From Kappaphycus alvarezii (lineage: Eukaryota; Rhodophyta; Florideophyceae; Gigartinales; Solieriaceae), in the NCBI GenBank assembly GCA_002205965.3, contig NADL03000492.1, forward strand, positions 1,240,001 through 1,304,000: a DNA stretch of 64,000 bases, in the 5' to 3' direction. This document shows positions 43,695 through 54,472 of the stretch, in pieces. Each line of letters begins with the position of its first letter. Within the stretch, counting starts at the first letter, position 1. The position numbers and the translations under genes are program-made. The notes beneath the pieces were generated by a model that was not told the origin of the DNA, made no database searches, and saw only the letters and a list, made by a program, of their open reading frames with translations.

Positions 43695-44414
43695 TGATGT
43701 GCGCAAATTCGCACACGAAAAAATTTAGATGAGGACCATAATTGTATACAGTATTGGAACTGGGAAGATATTTTTACAGTTTTTGAATTTGCAAGATATT
43801 TTTAATTTGGGTGAGTGTGGCAAATTCATCGGTTGATTTTTTATTTTAGGACACGCTGTCATAGTGGATGTCAGTACAGTTCTAGGTTGTGGGTGATACT
43901 ACGAGTGACTCTGAAAGGTCTATATAATGGCCACATCAATTCCCACCCCTGGCCGATGGGTGGCTGGCATGGGTATGGCACCTAGATATTTACCTTGAGG
44001 AAATATCTTCTAATGGTCTCTCTGGTTCACACGATTCCCGTGAATGCGTTTTATGGTATTTAGTATGTTTGATTGAGACTTTAGGATTAGCCGAAAAGTC
44101 TATATAAGCTGAGTAAAGTGCTTCCTCCTTGAGAGGTCAAGCAAGTTGGCAGACAACTTCAGGTCAAGCTCCGAGTAGTAGGAAGTTGAGAGTCAACTTC
44201 AAACCCAAGAAAACTTTTTCCTAAGCAATTCGCAGAGAATCAGTGGTAGACGCTGCCCCTTTTATACTTGCTTGTAGCCCTCTCAACTCTCTCCCATATA
44301 CACTGCTTTTTATTTGTTCAACTATACCACGGTAGCACTTTTGTCGCTCGCAACACCTCCGTCTTGGGGTAGTTGGTTCTAAGTATCTCTTCTCCCGACG
44401 ATTTACCCCTATCA
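43695..44414 (+). repeat. 3' LTR of gypsy element
   Basis: 720 bp, matching 36934-37652 apart from one extra A near 44200 and one base change near 44228. TATA boxes are at 43921 and 44101. Confidence 0.93.
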
Positions 44415-45126
44415 TTGCCAAGGGGTTGACAAAGGGGATGTCGAAGAAATCGGTGCCCCCGGTAGCAACAGCCGTCCTGATGTCCAGTCTGTCACAAACT
44501 ATTTGATCCACGCCGGTGGGAGTGCGCTGCGCCATGCAAGTCGTCACAGGTTAACGCTAAAAAACATTCCTTACAGGGCCGGCTCAATCCCAGCGAGCAG
44601 GCATGCCATGTTAGACGGTCCCGATCCATAATTGAATTGGCGAAATCCAAGTATCTGTAATTGGTGCGCAGCACTGCAGTACAAGAATGATGCGCGGTTC
44701 ATTTCAGATCACAATGAATCCCAGATCCCGTCTGCTTTTGCTCGCCGGGCCATTGTACTGAGGGTACAGTAGATATATTACGGCTGTGTCGGATCATCCT
44801 GTAGATACGGTTTGGGAATTTTTCCTCACTACCTTTCTTAATTTACTTATTCCACTGGTTTTTTGGAGGGAGGGGACATTATGGGTATCCTACTGATTGG
44901 GGATGTGGTACGGCTACCTCCCATTGAAGTCAAATTCTCTCGCTCTTCCCACGGCTGCAGTGGGCATATCTAACCATTGGAGACAGAGTGAGGCAGACGG
45001 TCTTACAGGATTGGCGTGAGGCCGGCCGTAGGGCACGCAGCGTTGGATAAAACCGTCGCCGCATCATGTCTTTGCAGGACAGATCGACCCGGCCTGTTGG
45101 ATGGCATGTCAAACATTTGGCCCTTT
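44415..45126. other. Spacer between gypsy and copia elements
   Basis: No confident gene. A minus-strand frame (44547 leftward) begins MAQRTPTGVDQIVCDR and looks protein-like, but it runs into the gypsy LTR and was not recognised. The 57-bp segment 44540-44596 repeats 1191-1247. Confidence 0.45.
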
Positions 45127-45829
45127 TGTGGGTAGAACGTATTTACGTCTGACACTTGTTGATTTGTTGATTAGTTGAGGTTTGGTTGATGAGTTGATTG
45201 ATGTTCTTGTTGAGAGAGGATGGCTAGTCTAGCAGAGATAGCTATCTTAAATACTAATTTGTAAACAACCCTTTCATAAAAGCTTAGTCAAGCTATGAAT
45301 ACCGAATATGCAATCGGGTGTTGCAGAAAAATATGCGTAACCAGAGTTGGCCCAGTATGCGGTAGTGCGGATAGGTCCGAGTCATGGATTTGCCCTTCGG
45401 CGCAACAGTCGGGGCCGGTAGGATGGACAACGACTGTTGGTTATCAGCGGACGTGCATCTATGTTAGGTAGAGCTGGCCCAGTGTAGTATACACTAAATA
45501 GGTCCGAGCTGTGATTCGCCTTCGGAGCAACAGTCGGGGCCGGTAGGATAGGCAACGACTGTTGCCTATCGAGTGTCGTGTGTCTAAGATAGGTAGGGCC
45601 GGCCCAGTGGTGCATGAACTGGGTAAGTCCGACTTTGTACTGCTTCAAAACAACAGTTGCGAGCCAGTGAATAGATACCGACGGTTGCTTGCGCCTTCTA
45701 TATGTAATAGAGCAGGCTCAGTATAGGATACCATAGAAAGGAAAAGGTATGGTATCCGACTTCGAAGAAACAGCTGGAAGATGGTAAGAAATATAACGAC
45801 TACTGGTTGGCACGAGTCGTTCCTCCACA
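45127..45829 (-). repeat. 3' LTR of copia element
   Basis: 703 bp; on the minus strand it starts TGTGGAGGAACG and ends TACCCACA. It contains internal near-repeats such as caacagtcggggccggtagga (twice). Confidence 0.93.
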
Positions 45830-45905
45830 GTCCCCCCTTCTCGAAGGAATACTGGACTGCGATCTTAGCCGACGAAAGAGACTCCACGGCGAATAACCCA
45901 TTGTT

Positions 45906-47426
45906 CTATAGGTGCTTGCATATCCCTTCATCGATGATTCTATTGAGAACTGAGTTCTCCTTCACCTTTGTTAGAGAATCAGCAGGGTTGAACTCGCTTC
46001 GAATCCATGCCACATCACTGATTTTCATTTCTTCGTAGGCTTCTCGGACTGAGCTAATGTCCACCATCAACCGTTTCTCTGTAGTGATGGTATTTTTGAT
46101 AATCACATCGAAGAGAGATTTTGAATCAGTAAACATACGGACGGGAACGTTCCGGTTGAGAATTTTGTCGATATCGCTTTTGATTGCGAGAGTGTAATCC
46201 ATTGCGTCTGCAAAAGCAAACGTTTCTCCACCTAGAACGGATCTGACCACCCTTCGAGACTTGTGTGTACTAAAGTGTAAGATGTTGCACTGGTCGTGTT
46301 TGTCGCACAATAAAATAAGAAATCCAAGTTGAGTTGATAGGTCGGCGTTATCGGCAAAGCTGCCGTCGCTGTAGACTCGCAGATAGAGGGAGGATTGATC
46401 CAATGGTCGTTGTAGAATTCCACGATAGGGATACTTGTATCCTTGCCGTACGATGCGGTTAATAAAGGTGATTGCCGGAGGACCGAAGGAATTGTCGGTT
46501 ACCTGAGAAGCCTTGTTTACAGCACAAGCGATGTCAGGTCGGGTGTGAGTGAGCCATTGGAGTCGTTGGCGTAGCGAGCGATATTCCATCAGTGAAGCGT
46601 CTAGTGGTAGCGGCTTGATTCTGCGTAGATATTCGGTTTGAGACAAGCAAATACCGCCGGAGGTAGTCGACACTTGCATTCCAGCAAATGTAAAATTATC
46701 CATCTCTCTTGGTTTAGACTCAAACCTTTCTTCCGTCTGCTTTGTGTGGATCAGAAAGTCTTCTGTACCCGCATGGAAGCTATCATCGACGTAGTACCGA
46801 GACAGGCCTGCTAGTTTGCCGTCTAGGAGCTTAAAAAACAAACGGATGTCGAGTGAACACTGATTCATCTGGAGTTCATTGCGAAGATGAGACGTAATTG
46901 TGGCGTCCCAGTAGTCTCCCGCATCAGTCAATCCATAGAGCGGCTTGAGAAGTTTCAGTAGGTGGTTTTTGTCGAGCTGCAGTTCTTCTGGTGGTTTGAC
47001 ATAAACATCCCGCAATAATTCGCCTGCAGACTGTAGGTACGCTTGTGTCACATCTTGCGACCAAATACGAAAGCCAAATATAGATGCTAGGGCTATGATC
47101 AAACGAACAGAGCTGTGTCGAAGCATTGTCGCCGGATGAACCAGTTTGTGTAATTCCTTGTCCTTGAAACCTTGTACAACATAACGTGCTTTGTATAGCT
47201 CGTCTTTTGTGCCCTTATGCTTGATGCTTAGCACAAACCGCCCGCCTAATATGTTGGCATCCTTCGGTAGCTCCTCGCGCAGTACAACCTCGAATATGTT
47301 CCGGTCTAGGAGACCACGTATTTCTTTTGCCCTTGCTTCGGCAAAGCGGGGGTCAGACTTTCGAGGATCAGTTGGTTCAAGAACTTCCGTAAGATATACG
47401 CGGAGAGGAGGTGACGAATTGGCCAA
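45906..47426 (-). CDS. pol: copia reverse transcriptase and RNase H, intact frame
   Basis: 506 residues without a stop. RT motifs are NILGGRFVLSIKHKGTKDEL, RYVVQGFKDKELH, IWSQDVTQAYLQSAG, LLKPLYGLTDAGDYW and the catalytic YYVDDSFHAG (residues about 217-226). The connection reads FAGMQVSTTSGGICLSQTEY and THTRPDIACAVNKASQV. RNase H follows: RVYSDGSFADNADLSTQLGF, SVLGGETFAFADAMDY, VRMFTDSKSLFDVI and FNPADSLTKV, with all acids present. It is the largest intact enzyme frame of this element. Confidence 0.93.
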   Translation of the reverse strand: MANSSPPLRVYLTEVLEPTDPRKSDPRFAEARAKEIRGLLDRNIFEVVLREELPKDANILGGRFVLSIKHKGTKDELYKARYVVQGFKDKELHKLVHPATMLRHSSVRLIIALASIFGFRIWSQDVTQAYLQSAGELLRDVYVKPPEELQLDKNHLLKLLKPLYGLTDAGDYWDATITSHLRNELQMNQCSLDIRLFFKLLDGKLAGLSRYYVDDSFHAGTEDFLIHTKQTEERFESKPREMDNFTFAGMQVSTTSGGICLSQTEYLRRIKPLPLDASLMEYRSLRQRLQWLTHTRPDIACAVNKASQVTDNSFGPPAITFINRIVRQGYKYPYRGILQRPLDQSSLYLRVYSDGSFADNADLSTQLGFLILLCDKHDQCNILHFSTHKSRRVVRSVLGGETFAFADAMDYTLAIKSDIDKILNRNVPVRMFTDSKSLFDVIIKNTITTEKRLMVDISSVREAYEEMKISDVAWIRSEFNPADSLTKVKENSVLNRIIDEGICKHL

Positions 47427-47734
47427 GAAGATGTTGAGTAGTTGATCTGGTGCAATAATGAGTTTCCATCTGCCTTGGAAGCTGGCATGATATTCGATAT
47501 ATTATATTTCGCCTCTCGATCCGGCCTCTGAACCCAGACTTGTTTGCTTTGCACCTTTGTTACCTCGTAAGGTCCCTTCCAAATCCTTGAATTCTCTTGC
47601 CATACATATACATGATCTCCAGCGTGTACTATAAAGTCAGCGGCAGGTGGGACACGTTCTCGAAATGCCCGTTGGAGGCTGAGCTCTGCACTGATGTCCG
47701 CCATTTCAATTCTTGCTAGGTCCATAGCTCGCAT
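47306..47734 (-). CDS. pol: copia integrase C-terminal region
   Basis: The frame starting upstream of Met 47734 (LNHADRMRAMDLARIEMADI) carries an SH3-like segment (DHVYVWQENSRIWKGPYEV, VQRPDREAKYNIS). It is the direct continuation of the integrase after a one-base shift near 47745. It overlaps the RT frame, into which reading passes at about 47430. Confidence 0.8.
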   Translation of the reverse strand: MRAMDLARIEMADISAELSLQRAFRERVPPAADFIVHAGDHVYVWQENSRIWKGPYEVTKVQSKQVWVQRPDREAKYNISNIMPASKADGNSLLHQINYSTSSWPIRHLLSAYILRKFLNQLILESLTPALPKQGQKKYVVS

Positions 47735-48895
47735 GCGGTCAGCATGATTGAGTAAGGTGTCGAGTGTGGATCAAACCTAGGAATTGTTCCAAAAACCAAT
47801 AGAGATGGAACTAGCCCATCAGGTCCGGTGGTATCATTCATGGCCTTGATACTCAGCTGGAGTGCAATTGCCGTGTCAACACCGGGGACATCTTCTGTGA
47901 TCTTGTTGAAGATCCTTCGCAGGGGCTCATGGTAGCGCTCACCGTTTCCCAACGCATTGTGAGAGTGGACGCCAGAGATCTTCAACTGAATACCAGCGGA
48001 CTTCGCGAGTGTCTCGAATTCCTTGCCAGTAAAAATACTATCTTGATCAACGCGCATTTTGTCCGGGTAACCCACGTATGTTGAAGCCCAGCAGACAATA
48101 AAAGCATTCCAGATTGCTTGGGTAGTCTTATCGGGTAGGAATATAGCAGAAGAGAAATGGGTGTGGAGGTCAACGACGTGAAGTGCTGGGCGTCCCTGTA
48201 GCCAGACGAGGTCAAGAGCAATTTCATGATTGAATACACAATCAGATGGAGGAAAACTGACTCGGAAACGATGCGGCCCTTTGTTATAGCGCTGGCAAGT
48301 GTGGCAAGCCTTGCTGATCTGCTTTAAAACTGCGAGAGTTTCGGGGGATGTGTCCACAGGACGTATGCGCTTCAGGAGATTGTATAGTTTTGAAGCCGAG
48401 GGGTGCCAGTAATGCCTGTGTAATCGACTTAGTTCCGCCCGGGTGAATAAAGTATCTTTGATGTTCCAATCAACGTATAGATGGTTGTATTTTCGGATTA
48501 TTGGGAGTTTCCAGCCGTACTGTCGGCTATGCAACACATTTTCCACATTGTCAGCTACAAGCTGTTGTTTGTCCATGATGTCCAGTCCAAATAAAAACGG
48601 GATGTCCGAATCTACAACATCAACGTCCAATTCAAGGAAGGAGCCGTCGGGAGTTGGTATACGTATATTGACAGTTCCGAGGCTAGCGTAGATGCTGTCG
48701 CCGAACTTGAAGCTGTACTCGGACGAAGATAGCTTCATTTTCTTTTTCATCTGACGGTATAGCGCCTTAGCTTGTGCCAGTCCAATGCACGAGCGTTGTG
48801 CGCCGATATCAAGACACGCACCAATGAACGGTTTAGGTGTGTTAGAGAAATGGGTGTCGCAGTACTTGATATTAATGACATTTCGGCTATTACTG
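47716..48895 (-). CDS. pol: copia protease and integrase
   Basis: Upstream of the first Met (48750) the frame already reads PFIGACLDIGAQRSCIGLAQ, an aspartic protease site with Asp-Ile-Gly. The integrase zinc-binding region follows (RLHRHYWHPSASKLYNLLKR and KACHTCQRY). The catalytic core comes next: EIALDLVWLQGRPALHVVDL, DKMRVDQDSIFTGKEF and NALGNGERYHEPLRRIF, with D, D and E present. The frame ends at 47716; the C-terminal part continues one frame over. Confidence 0.9.
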
Positions 48896-50088
48896 GATTG
48901 AGATAAATGAGGATCGTGACAGGGGCGGTGATCGACATGATGAGGACGTAAAGTATTCCGTGTTCGATTTCCTTTTGCGGCATGCTCGGGTGACGGGGGA
49001 TTGCGTTATATTCCTTATCCAAATAGACGGAGGTGAATAAGATGAATCATCGTTCGGTAATGCGTTAGCGACAGATGCAGATGAAATGAACCCATTGGCG
49101 GTTATAGAAGTACTTGAGTGATTGATGCGTGGTAAATTGAAGTGACCTGGGACGTTACTTGATGCATTCTTCCCATTAGTGACCGAATTACCATATTTCG
49201 TGGAAGGTGTGTTCTCAAGTATCGGAGACTCGAAAATGCTGGAGTTGATTTCATTTTTAGAAAATGCAAGTGATGATGTGTGAGGCGTCGTTTGCGAGGA
49301 GTGTGTTTGGGAAGCCTTAGTGAACAGAATATACTGGGGATCTGGCACTTGTTCCGAATCCACAACGGAGTCCTCATCGTCGGTTTCTTGTAGTGACTCC
49401 TCAAGATACGCATTTTCATCTGCCTTATTATCATCTGAGGGCTTAGTGAAACCATCAGGATCTTTCACGATATCAAAAATCATACTTGAAAGGAAATTAA
49501 TGTGCTCAGATTGTTCCGATAAAATCTTTTTCAAAATGATTACTTTTTGCTTAGTTGTCTTGTTGCGCAGCATAAATGAAATTCGATTCTTGACGATGCG
49601 ATCAGCGTCACGTGGTTGAGTACACCGACGTTCAACGTGGTCGTTACTTCCGCAATTGAAGCATTTTGCGTCGGAGGAAGAGGTAATGTGCTTGCGGTGA
49701 CGAGCATGTGGATCCCTTCCATAGCGCGCTTGAGATTGGAACCAGTTGGCTGCTCCATTAGTTTGGCTGAGGCGATAGTATCCGTTTTCTGGGCTTAAGG
49801 AAGCAACTTCAACAGATTCTGGTTGAAAAGATTCTTTTGTGCTCTGTATTGGGAGTGTGGCATGAACAGTTGGGGTTGCGATGGTGACTTGAGATGCGGT
49901 ACTTGTCTAGATAGTTCCTGTGATCTGTGAGGAGTATTTGTGATAGACAAAGCGTTTGACGGTAGTGAAATGGGCTGGTTGTAGGTTGCACAGATACGGG
50001 CGTTGTGTTCCGCTCTGTCCAAAGCGTCGAGAAACGTTTTAAAATCGCTTCCTGGGTTATTCATGCTGTTAATGGGGCGGCGGCCCAT
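48890..50088 (-). CDS. gag: copia Gag, C-terminal part with zinc knuckle
   Basis: Two frames complete Gag. 50088-49795 gives a Ser/Pro-rich stretch. A second frame, open from before its Met at 49573, holds one CCHC knuckle at about 49615-49660 (CFNCGSNDHVERRC) and then a long acidic, Ser-rich tail (QETDDEDSVVDSEQVPDPQY), ending at TAA 48890. Pol overlaps this end in the +1 frame, with reading such as HHVDHRPCHDPHLSQSSNSR. That overlap could be a programmed +1 shift as in Ty1, or an indel. Confidence 0.75.
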
Positions 50089-51041
50089 GGTTTCATCCGC
50101 ACGGAAAGATAGAGCACATGTTTCTGGTATTCTTCCGAGTTACGACCAGGTGAGCACTGGGGAACAAGATCCTCAATTTTTCTTGCGAGTTTCTGGAGTG
50201 CTTCGCCTTCGTTAGCAGAATCTATCATGAAGTTATTGATGTTGAGCAGTGACACCTCGTCTTCTATGGACTGCATACGAGTTGTGCTGCAATAGCGTTG
50301 CTGCAATGCATGTACTATTTGATCCCAGCTTTGCATGTTACGCAAAGAGGAGTAGTAGAAACGCAATGCTTCATTTCGGAACATATTGTGGATGAGAGAG
50401 ATACGTTGGCTCTGCTGGATGTTGTTGACGTTGCAGAGATGGTCAAATTGGGTCAAAGCCATGATGATGTTTTCCCTTGAAGTCCCTCCAAACTTCGAGG
50501 AGTCTCGACTATAGAAAGCGTAAATTTTGCTGGCCCCGTTTCCATTCTCTTGGTCGAAATGTAGATGGCGATTTACCGGTTGGTGATTGCTACCTTCTCG
50601 GTGAGGGGTTTGCAGATTCCTCGGAGGAGGAGTGTTGACTTCCAGTTGTAGCCTTCCTTGTTTTAAGTTGTGGTACCTGTGGTATGCCTCGCTTATGTCA
50701 TTGTGAAATTCCCGTTCCGGCCATATCACACTGACGATGCGTATGCATAGAAGATTGGAATTCAAATGTTGGTTTGGGGGACGAAGGCCGCGGTCTTCCA
50801 TAAACACTCTTATGCACTTGTATATGTTACTGTTGGTAAGAATTTCCGCCCTGGTGAGATCCCATATAGAGAACTCTTCCTTGAGTAGCATCCGAAGGTC
50901 TTCTCCACGAGCTTGAGGATTGAAATCATCGAATGTTCGGAAGAAGCGAACAATATTTTGTTGTAAGGTGTTGTCGGGTTCAACACGTTCCCAGTTGATA
51001 AACCGGGTTGGATTCGAAGGATCCTGGGGTTGATCTGCCAT
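50061..51041 (-). CDS. gag: copia Gag, N-terminal part
   Basis: A 326-residue frame starts 60 bp inside the 5' LTR (MADQPQDPSNPTRFIN). A helical capsid-like region includes FGGTSRENIIMALTQFDHLC and NMFRNEALRFYYSSLRNMQS. The last dozen residues (after YLSV) are probably out of frame: the next frame (50088-49795) reads MGRRPINSMNNPGSDFKTFL directly on from there, so a one-base change near 50100 splits the protein. The product builds the virus-like particle. Confidence 0.8.
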   Translation of the reverse strand: MADQPQDPSNPTRFINWERVEPDNTLQQNIVRFFRTFDDFNPQARGEDLRMLLKEEFSIWDLTRAEILTNSNIYKCIRVFMEDRGLRPPNQHLNSNLLCIRIVSVIWPEREFHNDISEAYHRYHNLKQGRLQLEVNTPPPRNLQTPHREGSNHQPVNRHLHFDQENGNGASKIYAFYSRDSSKFGGTSRENIIMALTQFDHLCNVNNIQQSQRISLIHNMFRNEALRFYYSSLRNMQSWDQIVHALQQRYCSTTRMQSIEDEVSLLNINNFMIDSANEGEALQKLARKIEDLVPQCSPGRNSEEYQKHVLYLSVRMKPWAAAPLTA

Positions 51042-51100
51042 TTGGGTAAGATCCGAATAACGAGCTTGAGGACGTTTTCACGTCTAGCCTTATTCGCGAA

Positions 51101-51803
51101 TGTGGGTAGAACGTATTTACGTCTGACACTTGTTGATTTGTTGATTAGTTGAGGTTTGGTTGATGAGTTGATTGATTTTCTTGTTGAGAGAGGATGGCTA
51201 GTCTAGCAGAGATAGCTATCTTAAATACTAATTTGTAAACAACCCTTCCATAAAAGCTTAGTCAAGCTATGAATACCGAATATGCAATCGGGTATTGCAG
51301 AAAAATATGTGTAACCAGAGTTGGCCCAGTATGCGGTAGTGCGGATAGGTCCGAGTCATGGATTTGCCCTTCGGCGCAACAGTCGGGGCCGGTAGGATGG
51401 ACAACGACTGTTGGTTATCAGCGGACGTGCATCTATGTTAGGTAGAGCTGGCCCAGTGTAGTATACACTAAATAGGTCCGAGCTGTGATTCGCCTTCGGA
51501 GCAACAGTCGGGGCCGGTAGGATAGGCAACGACTGTTGCCTATCGAGTGTCGTGTGTCTAAGATAGGTAGGGCCGGCCCAGTGGTGCATGAACTGGGTAA
51601 GTCCGACTTTGTACTGCTTCAAAGCAACAGTTGCGAGCCAGTGAATAGATACCGACGGTTGCTTGCGCCTTCTATATGTAATAGAGCAGGCTCAGTATAG
51701 GATACCATAGAAAGGAAAAGGTATGGTATCCGAATTCGAAGAAACAGCTGGAAGATGGTAAGAAATATAACGACTACTGGTTGGCACGAGTCGTTCCTCC
51801 ACA
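51101..51803 (-). repeat. 5' LTR of copia element
   Basis: 703 bp, paired with 45127-45829 and differing at about six positions. Confidence 0.93.
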
Positions 51804-53630
51804 GTATTGTACCATCTGAGAATATGCAGTACTGTACCACTGCCCTTCTGTACAATACACTGTAATGATTATTAAGTTACTGTAAATAACTGCACTGATG
51901 GGCAGGTGAGAGCCAGTGCAACCTGCCTGCACATGCCCTCAAACTGAAAATTTGTATTGATTTGTAGAATTAGCAAGCGCCAAAATATCCATTTAAATCC
52001 ATAACGCACACTGCATCGGCCTTGGAACATTTTTATCGTCCTACGAGGTCCTGTCGGCAATGCCTCATTGTAATTTCAGTGGTGTCGTCGGCAAACCATA
52101 AAATACTTTACCCCCAAAACAACAGAAGTAAAATGTCTCATGACTAATTCAGTACTACTAGTAAGGTGTTTTGAATCCGCAGTCATCAACAAATCCCCCG
52201 ATAACACCGGCTCGTGATTCACGCCTCGCAGAAATAAAAGAAATTCATACTTATTCCTCACTAGCACATGTGCTGCTCATCTTAGGACTGCTTTTGTAAC
52301 TGTTTGCATGATTTGCAGAGTCACCAAATTCCATCCTCTTCCACATTACCGTACTCATCTAACACTGTGACCTGTTTCATACCCATTTCAACTGAGTAGT
52401 CGGCCAGTCGGTGCACACTCAACCAGCAGTATAATGGTAATGCTACCCTGTTTGCCTAAACTCTGCCATTCTATTCCTGCCATCAAATTATCATACCATC
52501 TAGCGCCCTTGTACATTTTTAACCACGAATACTTCAACAAGAGCCCTGTTCGCACTCAGTTTCCTATTTATGATTTACCGAGAACCGCTATCTGATTCAT
52601 TCCCCGAAAGTATGTAGCAATTATTTTCATTGTGGAAAAATTGGGGTGTTTTAATGATTGAAAAATAGGTTAGCCTGCATTCCAAACTGCATCAAATAAT
52701 TGGATTTTAACCCGAATGTACCAAACTTCCAGTGTGCATGCCCTTTCGAAAGTCTCAAAAAAATTGCTCCAATAATCTAAACATCTTTTCGAAACAACAA
52801 ATACTGTATACTGTACAGTACAGTACAGTACTGTGCTGTACTCTACCGGCCTTCTCTAACCTGTAATTGAGATCATTCCACACCCAGCCTCAACCCGACG
52901 TAGTTACAGGCACCTGTCCCCATCTTCCCGTACAACCACCCAGAATATTACAGTTGGCAGCTGTTGCCCTGCATTCTCATTTTCGACTCACAGTCGTGGT
53001 CCCTTACCATATCCCTGTTCTACGTCTACCCTACCTCCCGCCATCCATAATCCTTCACATTCTCGTCGTACCCTTACTACCCCTTGCTCTGCACAGTTGT
53101 TCCCTTGTAACTGCCGAATTGCTTTCGTATCGTGTCCTGTTGCTATGCCTTTTCCTGAGAAATAAAACATTCAAGATCATACTGTACAGTACAGTAACTT
53201 CACTTAATCGTATTAATCGTACACTTTTCAGCACTAGCACGTCTAAGCAAAAATCTTGCAACACGACAGCACTTCCCAGTTACGAATGCATCGAAATCGG
53301 GAACTCGGTGTAGTCTAATATTTGGAAATAACTGGAAGGTAATGTCATTTCATAAAATGATGGGAATATGTTAGTTGCTATGTACGCGGGAAATCCATAC
53401 AGGCCGGAACGGGCTCAGAAGCCGATGCAGTTTACCCCATATTGCTCCCGAAACAGACATCTTCCTTAAACCCTTTCTCCTTCCCCCCTAGACTGTCCTT
53501 CTCCGACCTTAATTCTGCCACGCTTGGCGCCTGCGCCGCATTAGACGCGGGCGCCGGGCACTCGTGTTCTCGCGCGTCTTGCGGATCGCGCACTTACGTC
53601 TAAGGGGCTCTAGTTGCATCGGCTAGGGAT
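51804..53630. other. Gene-poor spacer with microsatellite
   Basis: No domain-bearing frame. A (GTACA)n/(TGTAC)n array lies at 52801-52842 and a smaller one at 53182-53196. Plus-strand frame 52867-53313 is not supported. Confidence 0.5.
52801..52842. repeat. (TGTAC)n / (GTACA)n microsatellite
   Basis: A run switching phase from CTGTA to CAGTA units in its middle, forming a natural inverted repeat. Confidence 0.85.
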
Positions 53631-54472
53631 ATGGCCTTCTCAAATGGCGGTTTCTCCCGTGCCAGGAAGGCTCTCACCCTCGACCAAGTATCGCAACGCT
53701 CAGTGCATTTTGCCGCACTCAACCCTGGCGATTCTCGCGCCAGCATGGGAGGGTTCCTGAGCCAAACGGCCCTGTTGGTCGTACCAAAAGCCGATCTTCT
53801 GGAGCGCTTGTCTTCGTTGCCGTTGCTTTCTGCAAGTTTCGCGCTTACAGTGGCAGTTTTTCAAGCGATTGCACCCATGGCTCGCCACGGTTGTGATGGT
53901 GGATTTTTTCTTCCCCCCCTTTTGCCGGGCGTCGCACTACCGGTGGAAAAGGTTGGGGTGTTTTACTTTTGGAAGATATATCCGATCTATCCCCTTTTCC
54001 AGACAACCACAGTCGACTCAAAAGGGTATACCGACACAGTAATGGGGAAGGAACTACGCTCCTTAAATGCCACCGGCACATCGCGTAAGACGGCACTTTG
54101 CTGCTCTTCACTTGGCCATCTGTCTGAAGTCCCAAGTGAACGCAAGGAAGCCCAAGGTCGTGTCTACCCAAACCCTCACGCCGGTCACCATCTGGTGATG
54201 AGCAGCCCCTATCTTCCGTGGGAGCCGCCCCTATTGCAAATACCCTCGAAGGCGTCTATGGGCAGGCTTCAACTGGGCGCCCGGGTGAGGTTATTACGAG
54301 GTCGGAGATGGCCACTGGCCTAGCTCCAACGGAGACGTACGGAACTATGCACCTCTGTGTGCATTTAACATGGATGGATTGGTCTGACTTCATCTCTGAA
54401 GACGGCGACGGCGTCGATGACGCCGTTGACCAAGCAGAGGAGCTGGACCTTACCGAGGCGGTGGTTCAGTAA
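53631..54472 (+). CDS. Hypothetical protein, probably frameshifted
   Basis: This is a GC-richer island with codon-like composition. Frame 53631-54323 starts MAFSNGGFSRARKALTLDQV and reads well through FAALNPGDSRASMGGFLSQT and PLLSASFALTVAVFQAIAPM. From about 54230 a second frame seems the true continuation (NTLEGVYGQASTGRPGEVIT) with an acidic C-terminus (FISEDGDGVDDAVDQAEELD) ending at 54472. The product would be about 270 residues. I recognise no family and no catalytic motif. It may be a host gene with one indel, or a captured or transposon-carried gene. There are no close neighbours. Confidence 0.5.

Larger units (their letters stand above)
36934..44414 (+). mobile_element. Full-length young Ty3/gypsy retrotransposon
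   Basis: A 7.48-kb element runs LTR, gag, pro, RT, RNase H, integrase, duplicated extension, LTR. The LTRs are nearly identical (one substitution and one indel seen). Domain order RT-RH-IN defines Ty3/gypsy. A purine-rich tract (gagcgggagggcg) precedes the 3' LTR. Clear target-site duplications are not seen (gatgc on the left, ttgcc on the right). Pol is broken by single-base frameshifts. Confidence 0.95.
45127..51803 (-). mobile_element. Full-length young Ty1/copia retrotransposon
   Basis: A 6.68-kb minus-strand element with 703-bp LTRs. About six substitutions separate them (roughly 1%), so insertion is recent. Order from the right is gag, zinc knuckle, protease, integrase, RT, RNase H, the copia order. 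The polypurine tract is agaaggggggac next to the 3' LTR. Flanking five bases (ccttt left, gtatt right) do not match, so the target duplication is lost or the flanks were rearranged. Frameshifts separate gag and pol into about six frames. Confidence 0.95.

Noticed and set aside
52867-53313. 148-residue plus-strand frame next to a microsatellite
   Set aside because: It overlaps several antisense frames of equal quality and has no domain.
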